From Euonymus europaeus (Eukaryota; Streptophyta; Magnoliopsida; Celastrales; Celastraceae): 64,000 nt of DNA. The position numbers were made by a program, and so were the translations under genes. This document shows positions 25,258 to 36,400 of this stretch, in pieces. Each line of letters opens with the position of its first letter. Within the stretch, counting starts at the first letter, position 1. The DNA is taken from contig OY756972.1 of NCBI GenBank assembly GCA_963580455.1, positions 17,809,001 to 17,873,000 on the forward strand, in the 5' to 3' direction. Below the pieces are notes generated by a model, which worked only from the letters and a program-made list of their open reading frames with translations, had not been told where the DNA came from and did no database searches.

Positions 25258-25306
25258 CGTCCAGCTGAGGACGTTAACTCCAGCACTTCATGGGAGGTAA
25301 CCCATG
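25258..25306 (+). promoter_or_regulatory. Two adjacent stem-loops after pol
   Basis: Hairpin 1: CGTCC (25258-25262) pairs with GGACG (25269-25273) around a 6-base loop. Hairpin 2: CATGGG (25289-25294) pairs with CCCATG (25301-25306), also with a 6-base loop. They follow the pol stop by 16 bases. I recall similar GTCCAGCTGAGGAC and TGGGAGG-AACCCA motifs at this place in related plant elements. Their function is not known to me. Confidence 0.6.
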
Positions 25307-25470
25307 GTGGGAAGAGCATTTTCGCTTCCTGCATTACCAGCTAAGTCTTTTTCCTTTACCTTATGTTATTTACTTGCTTTCTGTGTTATGCTTTTTTTTT
25401 CTGTTTTTGTTATTAAAAAAAAAAACAAACAAACACATCTGTTTTGCCAGTGCGGCCACTGTCATGTTCA

Positions 25471-25484
25471 AGTTTGGGGGAGGG
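25471..25484 (+). promoter_or_regulatory. Internal second polypurine tract
   Basis: AGTTTGGGGGAGGG repeats the 11-base core AGTTTGGGGGA of the terminal PPT at 28023-28033. It lies 2.55 kb upstream of the 3' LTR, between pol and ORF3. A second PPT could prime an extra plus-strand start. Confidence 0.6.
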
Positions 25485-26140
25485 TTTCTGTGCAGTTTTA
25501 AGTCTGTTTAAAAAAAAAAATCATTTGTTTTATCATCTTGAGTGAGAGAGTTGAAAGTTAAAGTTTTGATAAGGTGATGGGTGTAACACTCTTACTGAAC
25601 ACATGTCACTGAAAACATTTGAGCTGCTGGTGAGAAGCCTTCAACACAGAGTGCTATAAGTACAATACTACGTTTGCTAGAACTTGCATTAAATCAGCCG
25701 AGTAAAATGCTATAATTTGTGGATCAGATATGATAAATAATCTCATAACTAAGCCTACATGTTTTTGTCTTTGTGACGTTGTTAGCCATTTTAATTGTCT
25801 GGATTAACCATACTTGACCAGTGCCTCTGAATTGCCTTTCTGTTTGATAGCCAAATACCCAAAACCCTAGCCAAATCCTTATCTTGTGAGCATCATGTAC
25901 TTAATGGCAAGATTTAGTTACTGACTGGATGCGAGTTAGGAAACATGGGCAGGGTTGTGTTGGAATGTAGTGAAGAGATGTAATTTGGGGAATTTGGACG
26001 CGATATGTAGGCAAAGTGTGGGCTATGTGTGGAGATAAAAGTGGAGTAAGTGCAGGTCACAGGGTTCTTATTAAAGGACAAAAAAACAAGTTAAAATAAG
26101 TGAGCTTGTTGTGACCTAAGTGTGGCCAGTGAATGAGGGC

Positions 26141-26178
26141 TATAAATACCAAGTGGGACCGCCTTAACCCTAACCCTA
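26141..26178 (+). promoter_or_regulatory. Possible internal promoter before ORF3 (TATA plus telo-box)
   Basis: TATAAATA at 26141-26148 is followed 17 bases later by TAACCCTAACCCTA (26165-26178). The third ORF opens at 26315. This layout is that of a plant class II promoter with a telo-box at the start of the transcript. There is no long ORF directly upstream that would explain the motif. Confidence 0.5.
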
Positions 26179-26314
26179 GCCGCCTTCAACTGTCTTTGCT
26201 AAAAGGGGTTGGCGTCTTCAGCTATTGACAAATTCTCAATATCGGCCACTGTCAATCATAGCCGACAAGAAGGTACGAAGGAAGGAGAGGGCCAAGAAGG
26301 GTGTCAATGTGGAG

Positions 26315-27427
26315 ATGGGGAACTCAAGTACTATGCCAGAGGAAGATTTCGAGAAATTTATCTCTTCTGTCGTGGCGGAAGAATACGAGAACATCTGGAA
26401 GAAAAGGGGTTTGCACGTGGAGAGGCACGTGGTGATGGATGACTTCAAACAGGTGAGTTGGTACGGAATTTTTGAAAGTATGGGATGGTTGCCTTTGGGG
26501 AAGGTTGTGGGTTTAGCTAATACCCAAATTGTTCATGAGTTCTATGCAAATCTGATGGTGAATGAAAGTTACTGTGAGGCTTATGTTAGGGGATTAAGAT
26601 TTTTCTTTAACCCTAGGAAAGTATGCATGACCCTGTCTTTGCCGCCACCAGTGCGAAAACCTGAGTATAAGTTTAGGGAATTTGGCATGGTTGAATCTGA
26701 GATAGTGTGGCCAGAATGGTCAGTAGTTGTTGCAAGTTTGACTGATGGTAGTGTGACTGATGTCACTAAAACTGTTGTGGCGTATTCTGAGTTGATGCAG
26801 CCGTATAGATTGCTAGCACAGATTGTTACGAGGAATGTAATTCCAGTGACGCATCTATCTACTGTAAATGCGAAAACGTGTTATTTGATGTACGCAATTG
26901 TGAATCGGTTAAATTTTTGTATGGGATGAACGATTTATGATCATATAGTGAAGGTGAAAGAGGGGAAGCTGAGTGGGCAGGTTCTACCCTTTGGAGTTTT
27001 AATCACAAAAATTTGTACGGCTGAGGGAGTTGAGACTGGAAAAGGTGATGTTATGCAAAAGAGGGTGGCTCCATTAACTAAGGCTTGGTGGGATCGAAGT
27101 GAAACCCAACTAGCTAGGCAGCAGAACAAAAATACAAGTGCTGAGCAAGAAGAGGTGGAGCAGGAAGAGTATGTCAGAGACTTGGAAGCATTAGAAGAAA
27201 AAATTTGTGATTTTGGTTATGAAATGGAGCAGGTGAGAACAGTGCAGGAGCAGGTGGTGACACGAATTGGAGGCATTGAAACAATGCAGGGGAGGATTCT
27301 TGGGCAATTGGAGAAGATGGAGAAGACTGTGAGTGCTGTACAGCAGAGTATTGCAGCCTATATGCAGCCTGTCCAGGAGACATCCATGACAATGGTGTCG
27401 CCCAGAAGGAGCACAAGGCAGAAGTGA
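26315..27427 (+). pseudogene. Athila ORF3, plant-transposon protein domain (env position), one stop codon
   Basis: From the ATG at 26315 the frame runs 370 sense/stop positions to 27427, with a single TGA at 26927-26929. The first half resembles the 'putative plant transposon protein' domain (PF20167 type): EFYANLMV, YVRGLRFFFN, then LLYAIV-like YLMYAIVNRL. The last 110 residues are glutamate-rich and predicted by eye to form a coiled coil. It takes the place of the env-like ORF in Athila elements, but I see no signal peptide or transmembrane segment. Function unknown. The stop sits where related proteins usually have Arg, so CGA to TGA is likely. Confidence 0.7.
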
Positions 27428-28022
27428 ATATAGGGAGAGCTGAGTTTGATGGAATTGGTGATTAGCAGAATTGGTTTAGAGTCTGAGGTGTTGATGGGAT
27501 ATTTTGAGAGTTAATTAGGAAGCAAACTGTTGGTTGCTGGTTTTGTTATTTTGGGACATGATGCTCTTAACCTCATTTTGTTTGGATTTGTCTTAACTCC
27601 TGAATTTCCTTAATCTATGCATGTTCATGTTTCTGTTCCGTTCATAATTTTATATTGCCTTTCCTCAATGTGTGATTACTTTTGATTTGTGATGCAAATT
27701 ATTGGCATAAGGAGGTGTGGATGGACATGCAAGCTTATGGTAACTAGTATGTACTTATAAGAGTGAAACACATACCCTAAACACTTGAGTGAAACACCTA
27801 TCATTTATGAGTGAATCTTGGAGAGGATGTTATAGGTGACATGTGATAATGGTAATTGTGGAGCCTTAAACTTTAACTTAAGTTTGCTTGATGATGCTTA
27901 AACCTCACTCTAGTTGATTAAGAAAGTTCAGAACAGCTAAAAGAAAAATTTGGGTTTTCTAGTCGAATTAACAGTTTACACTCGTGGTTTTTCACTTGTT
28001 GCTTGGGGACAAGCAAGGGTTT

Positions 28023-28036
28023 AGTTTGGGGGATTT
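28023..28036 (+). promoter_or_regulatory. Terminal polypurine tract
   Basis: AGTTTGGGGGA followed by TTT directly precedes the TG of the 3' LTR at 28037. It is the plus-strand primer of reverse transcription. Confidence 0.85.
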
Positions 28037-29179
28037 TGATAGGTGCTGAAAAGCATCTATATTTATCATTTTAAAGAGTGTGATTTGATATGTTTTGGGT
28101 TCAATTTACTACCCAGTTGGTGTTTTATTTGACAGGTGGAAGATTAAGGAAAAATCATGAAATAGAGAGTTCCTGGGCTGAAAGTGCGACTAAATTGCGA
28201 CCTATTTGCTGGCACAAATTAAAACACGGGTCAGTTACGAAGCTGACGTGGCATTAGGGTTTTTAAGAGTTGGAAGCCCAACTTAGAAGGGGACTTTTTG
28301 ACGGTGGAAGACTGAAGACGGAAGAGGCACGAAGAGAAGAGGATTCCTAGCACAATTCGGCATTCTTCTTCTTCAATTAAATTCAGGATTAATTTTGGAG
28401 ATTTAAAACATGAACATGTGTAACTAAATTTCTTATTTAGTTTGGTTTGGTTAGTTTCTTCTACTACAACTCATAGCACAATTGAATTGACAATTACACC
28501 AGGTTTAATTCATTGATTCTCTGAATTTAATGTTGATTTCTTATTATTGTGTTTGCCTGATCAACAGCATGATGATAAGAATTGTTAGTTGAATACATTC
28601 GGCTGACCCATACCCGGTATTTGACAAAGTAACAGGAATCTGCATAGGATCCAGATTTGGGAATTGTGAACACAATTGATTAGGTGGTACACCAACGCTT
28701 AAGGTTGTGCGATTGTCGACTTTCTCGTTCATATGCTTGTCTTAGGGAAATCTTAGGGTACACCAACCAAGATCCCTATGGTAAGAAAAGATTTTGGGCT
28801 GGACCAAAGCCAAATTCGTTGCTTAGGAAAGTCATAATTAGGAGAGCCGGACCAAGGTCTTCTGATTGACAACGGTAAACCTTTAAATTGTGTGATTGCA
28901 TATTAAGTTGTGTGATTGAGTGACGGTAGGAGAACAACACCAACCCAAGCTAGATCTCATCCATATTAATTTATCTAATTTTAGTTTATTTTAGTTGTTA
29001 ATCACAATCTGAATTTTCTACGCATTATTGCTATTTTTGTTTGATTGGTAATTGATACGGTCTCTGTGGATTCGACCCCGTTCTCTTTTATACTGTTCTT
29101 TGACACGTACACTTGCGATTGGGTAAGACCCGTTAATATTTAGTATTGCAGGTTTACTTGTGATATTTTATATCGACCA
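28037..29179 (+). repeat. Athila 3' LTR
   Basis: 1143 bp. Compared with the 5' LTR I count 7 substitutions, all transitions, and the 9-bp indel. It ends GACCA followed by the AAGCT target duplication. Confidence 0.95.
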
Positions 29180-29184
29180 AAGCT

Positions 29185-32100
29185 CTCATGTAGGTTTAAT
29201 GGCAAGCATAAGAGGTAACTTTAAAAATACAAAGAAACTGCATACTTGGATAATAGATAGTGGAGCATCTGATCATGTGGTGCATGATATTTCTTTACTG
29301 AATGCTTATTTTATTGCTAAAGATGCATTTGTGACTCTACCCAATGGTGACAGACACATAGTTACAAATATAGGCACTACTAAGCTGACTGGTGATATAA
29401 TATTACATAATGTCCTATGCGTTCCTACATTTTCTATTAATCTAATATCTGTTGGGAAATTGACTACTGATTATAGATATGAAATAAGTTTTCAATATGT
29501 AATTGTCAAATGCAGGACTTGAGCACATGCAAGAGGATTGGAATGAGAAGTTTACTAAGAGGACTATATGTGATGGAATGAACTGATGAGCATGATAAAA
29601 AGTTTGGAGGATCATTTATGGGTGCAGTAGACTCAATATTATGGCATAGAAGGTTAGGGCATCCTTCACATGGAGTGACAAAATTGATGGGATCAGATTT
29701 TGTGGAGAAATTTAGTTTTTGTAATAACTGTTTGATAGGCAAAATGAGAAGGGGAAAGTTTAATGTAAGCAAAACAGTCTCTATGAATATTTTTCAATTA
29801 ATACATATGGACATTTTGGGTCTCAATCGTGTTTCATCCACAGAAGGATATAAATATTTTCTTACTATAGTGGATGATTTTTCAAGACACACTTGGATTT
29901 ATTTGATGCACAATAAAGGAGAAACAAGGAAATATATTCGGGCCTTCATAAATTTTGTCAAAACACAATTTGGAAAAGCAATAAAAATGATTAGAAGTAA
30001 TAATGTAATAAAATTTCAAATGAATGAGGTATACTTGAAAGAAGGGATTGTGCATCAAAGATCTTGTATATATACCCCACAACAAAATGGTGTTGTGGAG
30101 AGGAAACACCAACACATTTTAGATGTAGCCATAACAATTAAGTTGGAAGAAAACTATTGAAGAGGAATTATGGAGCTACTATGTTCAAACAACTGTATTT
30201 CTCATAAATAGACTACCATCTGAAAAATTAAAAAGAAAGACTCCTTATGAAATTTTACATGGGAAAAAAGTTGATTATAGCTACCTTAGAACTTTTGGAT
30301 GTTACTGCATAGCAAAGGACAATAAACCTAGTGATTCTAAGTTTAATCAAAGAGCCAGAGAATGTATTTTTATAGGATATCAATTAGGCATAAAAGGATA
30401 TAGAGTACAAGATTTGATCACCGAAGAAATTTTTATCTCTAGAGATGTGAAGTTTGTTGAAACTACTTCCCACTTAAGAAAAAATTACAAAAAGGCATGA
30501 CAGCAGTTGAAGTATTTGAAGTAGTACCAGAGACAAAAACAATCTAAATTAAAGGCACAAGAAATTCCTGGAGATACAATAAAATCAGATAGTTCAAATA
30601 TAATGAAAGGCAGAATAAGAAAGAAGCCAACATATTTAAGAGATTATGATTGCAATATAAATGCACTAACAGTAAAAGATAAATTCATGCATAGTGTGAA
30701 TGAACATGAATCCTTCTCAGAAAAACACACTGCTACATTCAGAACCAATAGGCTATAAATCAACATCAAAAGATCATAAGTAGTGTGAAGCTATGAGATC
30801 TGAAATGAATGCACTGTTAGATAATCAAACCTGAACTATTACTGAACTACCGAAAGGAAGAAAACCTATTGGATGTAAATGGGTATATAAAACCAAGTTT
30901 AATCCATATGGTTCCATAGATAAATATAAAGCCAGACTAGTGGCTTTAGGTTATAATCAGGGTAAAGGTTTTGATTATTTAGAAATTTTTTCTCTTGTGG
31001 TGAAAAAAAACTACAGTTAGATTATTTCTTGCATTAGCTAGTTTGCAAAACTAGATAATTAAACACTTAGATGTGAATAATGCCTTCTTAAATGGAGAAT
31101 TAAGTGAGACTGTTTATATGAAACCACCACTTGGTTTTACTGTGCCTAGTGGTCATGTGTGTAAATTGAATAGATCAATCTATGGATTAAAATAAGCATC
31201 GAGACATTGGAATACTAAATGTACCAATATCTTGTTGAATTTTGGTTTTACACAAGCTAAATCAAATTATTCTCTATTTTATTACCATAATAATGGTAAG
31301 ACATTGTTATTATTATTATATGTTGATGACATGGCAATAGGAGGTGATGATTACAATTTGATTATAAATGTTAAAGCATACTTAAAGAGCTGTTTGAAAA
31401 TTAAGGACCTAGGGAGTCTTAAATACTTCTCAGGGATTGAGGTTCACAAATCAGCAACAAGATATTTCATTAATCAAAACAAGTATACTATGGATTTATT
31501 TAAAGAAACAAGATATATTAATTATAAACCTATCAAGACACCAGTTGATGTAAACCTTAAATTATCTTCCAAATCAAGAGTTTTTCTAAAAGATATTCTA
31601 GAATTTAGGCGCCTTATAGGTAAATTGATGTATTTAACCATCACGTGACTTGACCTAAACTTCTCTGTTAACACACTAGCTCAATTCATGCAAAACCCTA
31701 TTGATGTTCACATGAGTGCAGGTTATAAAATTCTCAAATATATAAAAGGCACAATAGATGAAGGACTACATTATTCTTCATCAACTAACCTGTAGGTTGA
31801 AGCATACTGCGATACAGATTGGGCTGCTTGTTCTGACACTAGGAGATCTGTAACATGCTATTGCATCACTCTTGGTCAATCTTTAATTGCTTAGAAGTCC
31901 AAGAAGCAGAAGACTGTATCTCGCAGCTCCGCAAAGTTGAATATCGATCAATGGTTGCTGCAACAAGTGAGCTTCAATGGTTACATATCTTATTTCAACA
32001 AATTCAAATAGAAATAAAACTGCCAATGACATTGCACTGCGACAATCAAGCAACAATTCATATAGCTAACAATCTTGTGTTTCACGAGCATACTAAATAC

Positions 32101-32285
32101 ATAGAATTGGATTGTCACATTACAAGAGAGAAAATCAAATAAGGAATCGTGCAGTCGAGTTACCTGAAATCTGCACTCCAACCAGCCGATATCTTCACCA
32201 AAAGAGTTCATATTCTGACTTTTAAGCTTCTACTCTCCAAGCTCAACATGGTTGACTCGTCCACCATGTCGAGCTTGTAGCAGGG
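29185..32285 (+). pseudogene. Copia protease, integrase, RT and RNase H, broken
   Basis: The copia element resumes here. Protease: WIIDSGASDHV near 29250. GAG-pre-integrase: WHRRLGHPSHG near 29640 with CX2C. Integrase core: HMDILG, FLTIVDDFSRHTW, TPQQNGVVERKH. RT: GCKWVYKTK near 30865 and the catalytic copia motif YVDDM near 31320. RNase H fragments follow, including SKKQKTVS-type and LHCDNQATIHIANN, then ADIFTKR near 32190. Many stops and frameshifts separate the pieces, so no protein is made. This is the pol polyprotein of the host copia element. Confidence 0.88.
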
Positions 32286-32768
32286 TGTTGAAGTTGTTCA
32301 TATACGCGAAAAGATGGTGATGTGTGAAACGCAATGCAAGACAGAGAAATTGAAGAATATGAGCACGTGAAGCCCTAAAAGATTTTTGTTTAATGGTCTT
32401 GGACAAGGCTTGTTTTGGACCTGCTATTTTTATCTTAATTTGGGCTTGTGTTCTCATTGGATCATTCTTTTATGTAGTAGTATGTATATTGATGTTGGGT
32501 TTTCCTTTTTAGTCTATATCATTTCCTGGCCTTCTCGGCTCAATTAGTTGTTTTTTGCCCGTTGAATAGCAATGACTATTTCATATTTTATTCCAACGGT
32601 CAGTAATAAAACCGTTGATAATTATTGTATATATGACCCTGTCGTTACTCTTGTAGGTAGATTTTGGAGTTCTCTATTGAAAATCGAAATCTTCCAAAGA
32701 CAATTGTCATTCTCATCTTATTCTACAAGAAGTTAGAAAAAATTGTCTACAAAGACAATTTGTTTTCA
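32286..32768 (+). repeat. Copia 3' LTR
   Basis: It begins TGTTGAAGTTGTTC and ends TTTTCA directly before the CATTT duplication. It is longer than the 5' LTR by about 75 bp, mostly from a block at about 32460-32550 that the left copy lacks. Confidence 0.8.
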
Positions 32769-33805
32769 CATTTCACATAATTTCAACAAATTGTTTCACA
32801 AAATTAAGTAAATGCACCTCTATCATGATCCTTTACTTTTCAGCTGTATAAGAATCTGAATGCACAACAGATGGATTTTTCATTTAACATAATTTTCACA
32901 CACTCTTTCACAAAATTAAATAAATGCGGCCTCATTTTAAGCTAATTAAAATCATGTAATAGAAAAATCAACTTCTACAACTTCGATTACAAAATTTGTT
33001 GAACTGTAACTTTACTGTGGTCCCCCAAAAAACATCTCAATAGAATTATATACACAATTAAACATAATTGGATGCAATCCACCACTGTTATCTTCAAAAA
33101 TCACGGTGAAAGTACTTCATAGACGTTGTAGAAACTGATCTAGAATTCAGCTAATAACTAATTTGTGCAGATATATAGTAAAGTATCGAACAATCATGAG
33201 AAGTTGTAGATCAAACTATACTGAAATTAGAAAGGCCAAATCACTTACCATAAACGGAGTCAAACAAATGAATCAAGTAATTCCATTGAGGAATCAATTT
33301 AGAATAGTACAATCAACTAACTTTCCCATGTTGTCCATGAAGCTCCATCTTCTTCTTTCTTTTCCTTTTAATTTTTAAAAAATAATGGATACCGACTTGT
33401 TATTTCTTTATTTATTCTTTGTTAAAATTTTTTTTTGAAAAGTATTCTTTGTTGAACTCGAACAAACATTATGCCGTTATTATTTTTGGGCTTTTGAAAG
33501 AGACTCGTTCATGGGAAAGCCCAAACACCCGCTAGAGGCCCATACTTCGAGTATATTATAATTATTTGTTTAAAATTATTTATTGAATCAAATATACTTC
33601 GGAGCTCAAATTTATTCTTATTTTTTAGTACTGGAGAATGATGTCATATAAACCTTTTCTTTTGAAGAGTTTGTTTTCTTTTCCCTTTTCTTCATATAAC
33701 AATATAGATAATTTTTATGAGTAATATAATAATGGGTTTCAATTTATTTCATATATAGCAATTGACACTGTCTGAAACAACACCATACAAAATTACATTA
33801 GTAAC
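32769..33805. other. Intergenic DNA with a 112-bp tandem repeat
   Basis: Copy 1 starts at 32769 and copy 2 (partial) at 32881, both beginning CATTT and sharing CACAAAATTAA and TAAATGC. The left flank of the copia element (17168-17232) is a third, diverged partial copy. So copia inserted into a tandem array. No gene seen up to 33805. Confidence 0.65.
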
Positions 33806-35150
33806 TGTCACGCCCTGATCCGCGGAACGTGAACTAAACGACAAAATGACATGAACTCACACTAGACTCGTCACAAATTGTCATAAAATTTCAATAAAAT
33901 TTCGGCACCATCTCCCCATAAATTGAAGAATGTCACCTTACACAAAATATAAAAATGTACTTCTATATCCAATCCAGCAAACTTCATACACCCTCCACAA
34001 TACAAGCCCCTTAGGGATTTTACAACAATCACAAACATAATATATATGGCATAGGAGTCCCGATCACACGGAATTTTCTTCCGGCCCTTCCAAAATAACC
34101 CTAACAACAAAAGTATCCAATTACTCTCCATAGCAAGTATCATAGCATAAATAAATAAATAAAAAGAACAAACAACTAAACACACTCCAGGATGACTCTA
34201 CTAAGTCGGGCTACCACGGTCACGCCCCGTCATGCTGATCTGGAGGATCTGTACTAGTAGATAGCTCACCTAAAAGGGGAAAGAATAAATAGGTGAGCCG
34301 AATGCTCAGTAGGGATATCAAATAAGAGTAACGAAATAAGGCAGAAATGTGAAAGAACAGAATGAATGCATCAAGATGCTATGTAGACAAAATGTCTCCG
34401 TACACCCATCCGAACCTCCGAACACCCATCCCGTGACTCTGAAGGATTATGGATCGCTCCCACTCTCATACCCTACTTCATATTCACTGGCACCGTAAAT
34501 CGGTCTGCACTGTAAATCCATAAGAATGTGTAAATCCGTCGAACATTTCCTTTTCCCAAATCCATATCATAATAAAATCCTCAACCCCGAATCATCATTC
34601 CTAAACATGAAAGCAACCGAGCCCCTTGCCCGGTGATCCATCATGCCACTAAATACACATTAAAAATCATTTAAATGTTATGTCACATAGATCATATCAC
34701 ATGAAGATCCAAATATGTGTCAATCGAACTTAACACGTTCAGGGTAAAATGAGTATATAGATATTTAATAAATCAATCAAAGAAAATGTCATGCAACCAA
34801 TCATGTAGTGGGTTTGGTTCTCTTGGAACAATCAAGAGTAGCCCAAATGAATTTATAAGATTCAATACGATACGAAAGATTCGAGAAAACAACTTTCACG
34901 GCTTTTTAGGAACGAGAAGAATTTAACCAAGGAAGGAGAAATCCCTAACTCTTGTCGATAATGCACAATCTCTATCACCGAACCAAGTTTCTTCCAAGTA
35001 AATTCTCTAACCTATTTAATAAAGATAAACTCAATTTAATTCCTCAAGTTCAAACTTCCAATTTTTCAATCTCAAAAATTTCATATTCTAAAATCCCTCA
35101 CTTCTCCAAAAATCAACATTCTAGTATTCTAATAAAAAATAAATAGGTAT
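33806..35150. mobile_element. LTR-retrotransposon remnant or solo LTR (TGTCACGCCC type)
   Basis: The sequence starts TGTCACGCCCTGATCC at 33806, a terminus I know from plant Ty3-type LTRs, with a second CACGCCCCG at 34222 and the stretch GGTGAGCCGAATGCTCAGTA at 34292-34311. There is no coding remnant and I cannot find a matching target duplication. The right limit is approximate. Confidence 0.4.
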
Positions 35151-35589
35151 TCAGGCCAAATTTGCCCATGACCAAGTATTGGTTCGTAAATATTGCAGGC
35201 TAACTCCAACGGGCATTGACTAAAGCCATGACATGCAACAACCTGCATATATTGCTGATTTGACTCAACAAACCATTGAATTAGTCTTTTATCTACATTC
35301 AATGAATCTGAAAATTCGGTTAGTGCAAAATGATAAGCCTAGGTGGGCTATGTATGCCAAGCTCGAGCTTGGTCCGGCAGCAACGATGAGGTGAGCTCGT
35401 GCGTGTGTTTTTGAGAGCCCAAGTCCAACATGTAGAGACTCTCACTCTCACAAAAGCTTGGGTGTTCTTGGGCCCAAGTCATACATTCAACACTTTGGTA
35501 TATAAATTTAACACACACCTTATAATTTTTCAATGTGAAATTCTCACACTTTGTATTAATTTGTACTTGATACACCATGTCTAGCAATT

Positions 35590-36400
35590 TCCATTCAACC
35601 AAAAAAAATATTTTTGGCCTTACTCCTCACTCTTATAGGTAATGTCCACTTGAGGTATTGCCCACACTCTAGGCCTACGGTCTGTCTGATTTTCATTCAA
35701 AATGTGCAAAAGTGTTGAGATATTGGGCACACTTTATTAACCACATTATTTTTGTACTCTCCAAGTGATGTGAGACATTTTTCATCTTATAACTCTCTTG
35801 TAGGTTTGGTTATGTGAGACCCAACTAGTGGACCATACGAATTAGGGTTCGTGTGGTACCTCTCATCTTGTGGATATTGATAGTTTGTCTATCCTTAAAA
35901 ATATCTGAAAATCTCAACAAGTAACCCAAATGGGGCAGAAAATTTATATGAGAAAGTCTTGCTCCGATACTATGTTATAATTTGAAGAAATTAATAGTCC
36001 TAGTTTTAAACTTGGTTATGCAAGACCCAACTAGTGGACTATACGAGTTAAGGTTCATGTGGTATTCCCTTACTTTGTGAGTAATTTGTCTTAAAGGATA
36101 TCTGGATAGCCCAACAGGTGGCCTAAAATTGGCGAATGACTCTATATGATCAAGTTCTAAGCTCTGATACCATATTATAATATAAAAATACTAAGAGGGT
36201 TGATAAGAAGGATGTGAGAAGTAGAAGAAGAAGGTGAGAGAGGTTTGAGCCAAATTCACTTGAGGTATAATCCACACTCTGAGTACAAGGCTTGCTTGAT
36301 TTTATACTTCAAAAATCTCCTCAAGTGTTGATGTATTGGGCGAATATTATAAATCACATCCTCAAAATAATGTGATACATTTTCATGTTCTACCAATTAA
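35590..36400 (-). mobile_element. TRIM-type miniature retrotransposon, rearranged tandem form
   Basis: Two diverged direct repeats act as LTRs: about 35640-35800 and 36195-36400 (shared: ACTTGAGGTAT, CCACACTCT, GTGTTGA-GTATTGGGC, ACATTTTTCAT). Between them the internal region occurs twice (35803-35980 and 36011-36190; shared GACCCAACTAGTGGAC). Each ends in a copy of the initiator-Met tRNA primer site on the minus strand: GCTCTGATACCA at 36161-36172 and a mutated copy at 35961-35972. Only about 30 bp separates the two internal copies, as if a middle LTR was deleted. No protein is encoded, as expected for TRIMs. Confidence 0.65.

Larger units (their letters stand above)
18677..29179 (+). mobile_element. 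Athila-type Ty3 retrotransposon, complete, young, coding parts broken
   Basis: The element has LTRs of 1152 and 1143 bp starting TGATAGGTGC and ending GACCA. A perfect 5-bp target duplication AAGCT lies at 18672-18676 and 29180-29184, inside the copia element. It carries an 18-nt tRNA-Asp primer binding site, a gag-protease-RT-RNase H-integrase region, a third ORF, and a polypurine tract. Domain order, tRNA-Asp priming and the third ORF fit the Athila lineage. By eye the two LTRs differ by 7 substitutions and one 9-bp indel, about 0.6 percent, so the insertion is recent. The element is nonetheless disrupted in integrase and ORF3. Confidence 0.93.
17233..32768 (+). mobile_element. Old Ty1/copia element containing a nested Athila element
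   Basis: The element starts TGTTGAAGTTGTTC at 17233, and the same LTR start recurs at 32286. It is flanked by a 5-bp target duplication CATTT at 17228-17232 and 32769-32773. Without the nested Athila element (plus its target duplication) it is about 5.0 kb, the usual copia size. Internal order is gag, zinc knuckle, protease, integrase, RT, RNase H in the plus direction, all with stops and frameshifts. The LTRs have diverged strongly: the left copy lacks about 80 bp present on the right. So it is an old, inactive copy. Confidence 0.88.

Noticed and set aside
26165..26178. Telomere-like TAACCCTAACCC
   Set aside because: Only two units, so not a telomeric array; better read as a telo-box of an internal promoter.
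35921..35930. AGTAAC as a target duplication matching the flank of the LTR at 33806
   Set aside because: The second copy lies within the TRIM internal region, which has its own duplicate at 36.1 kb, so the match is coincidental.
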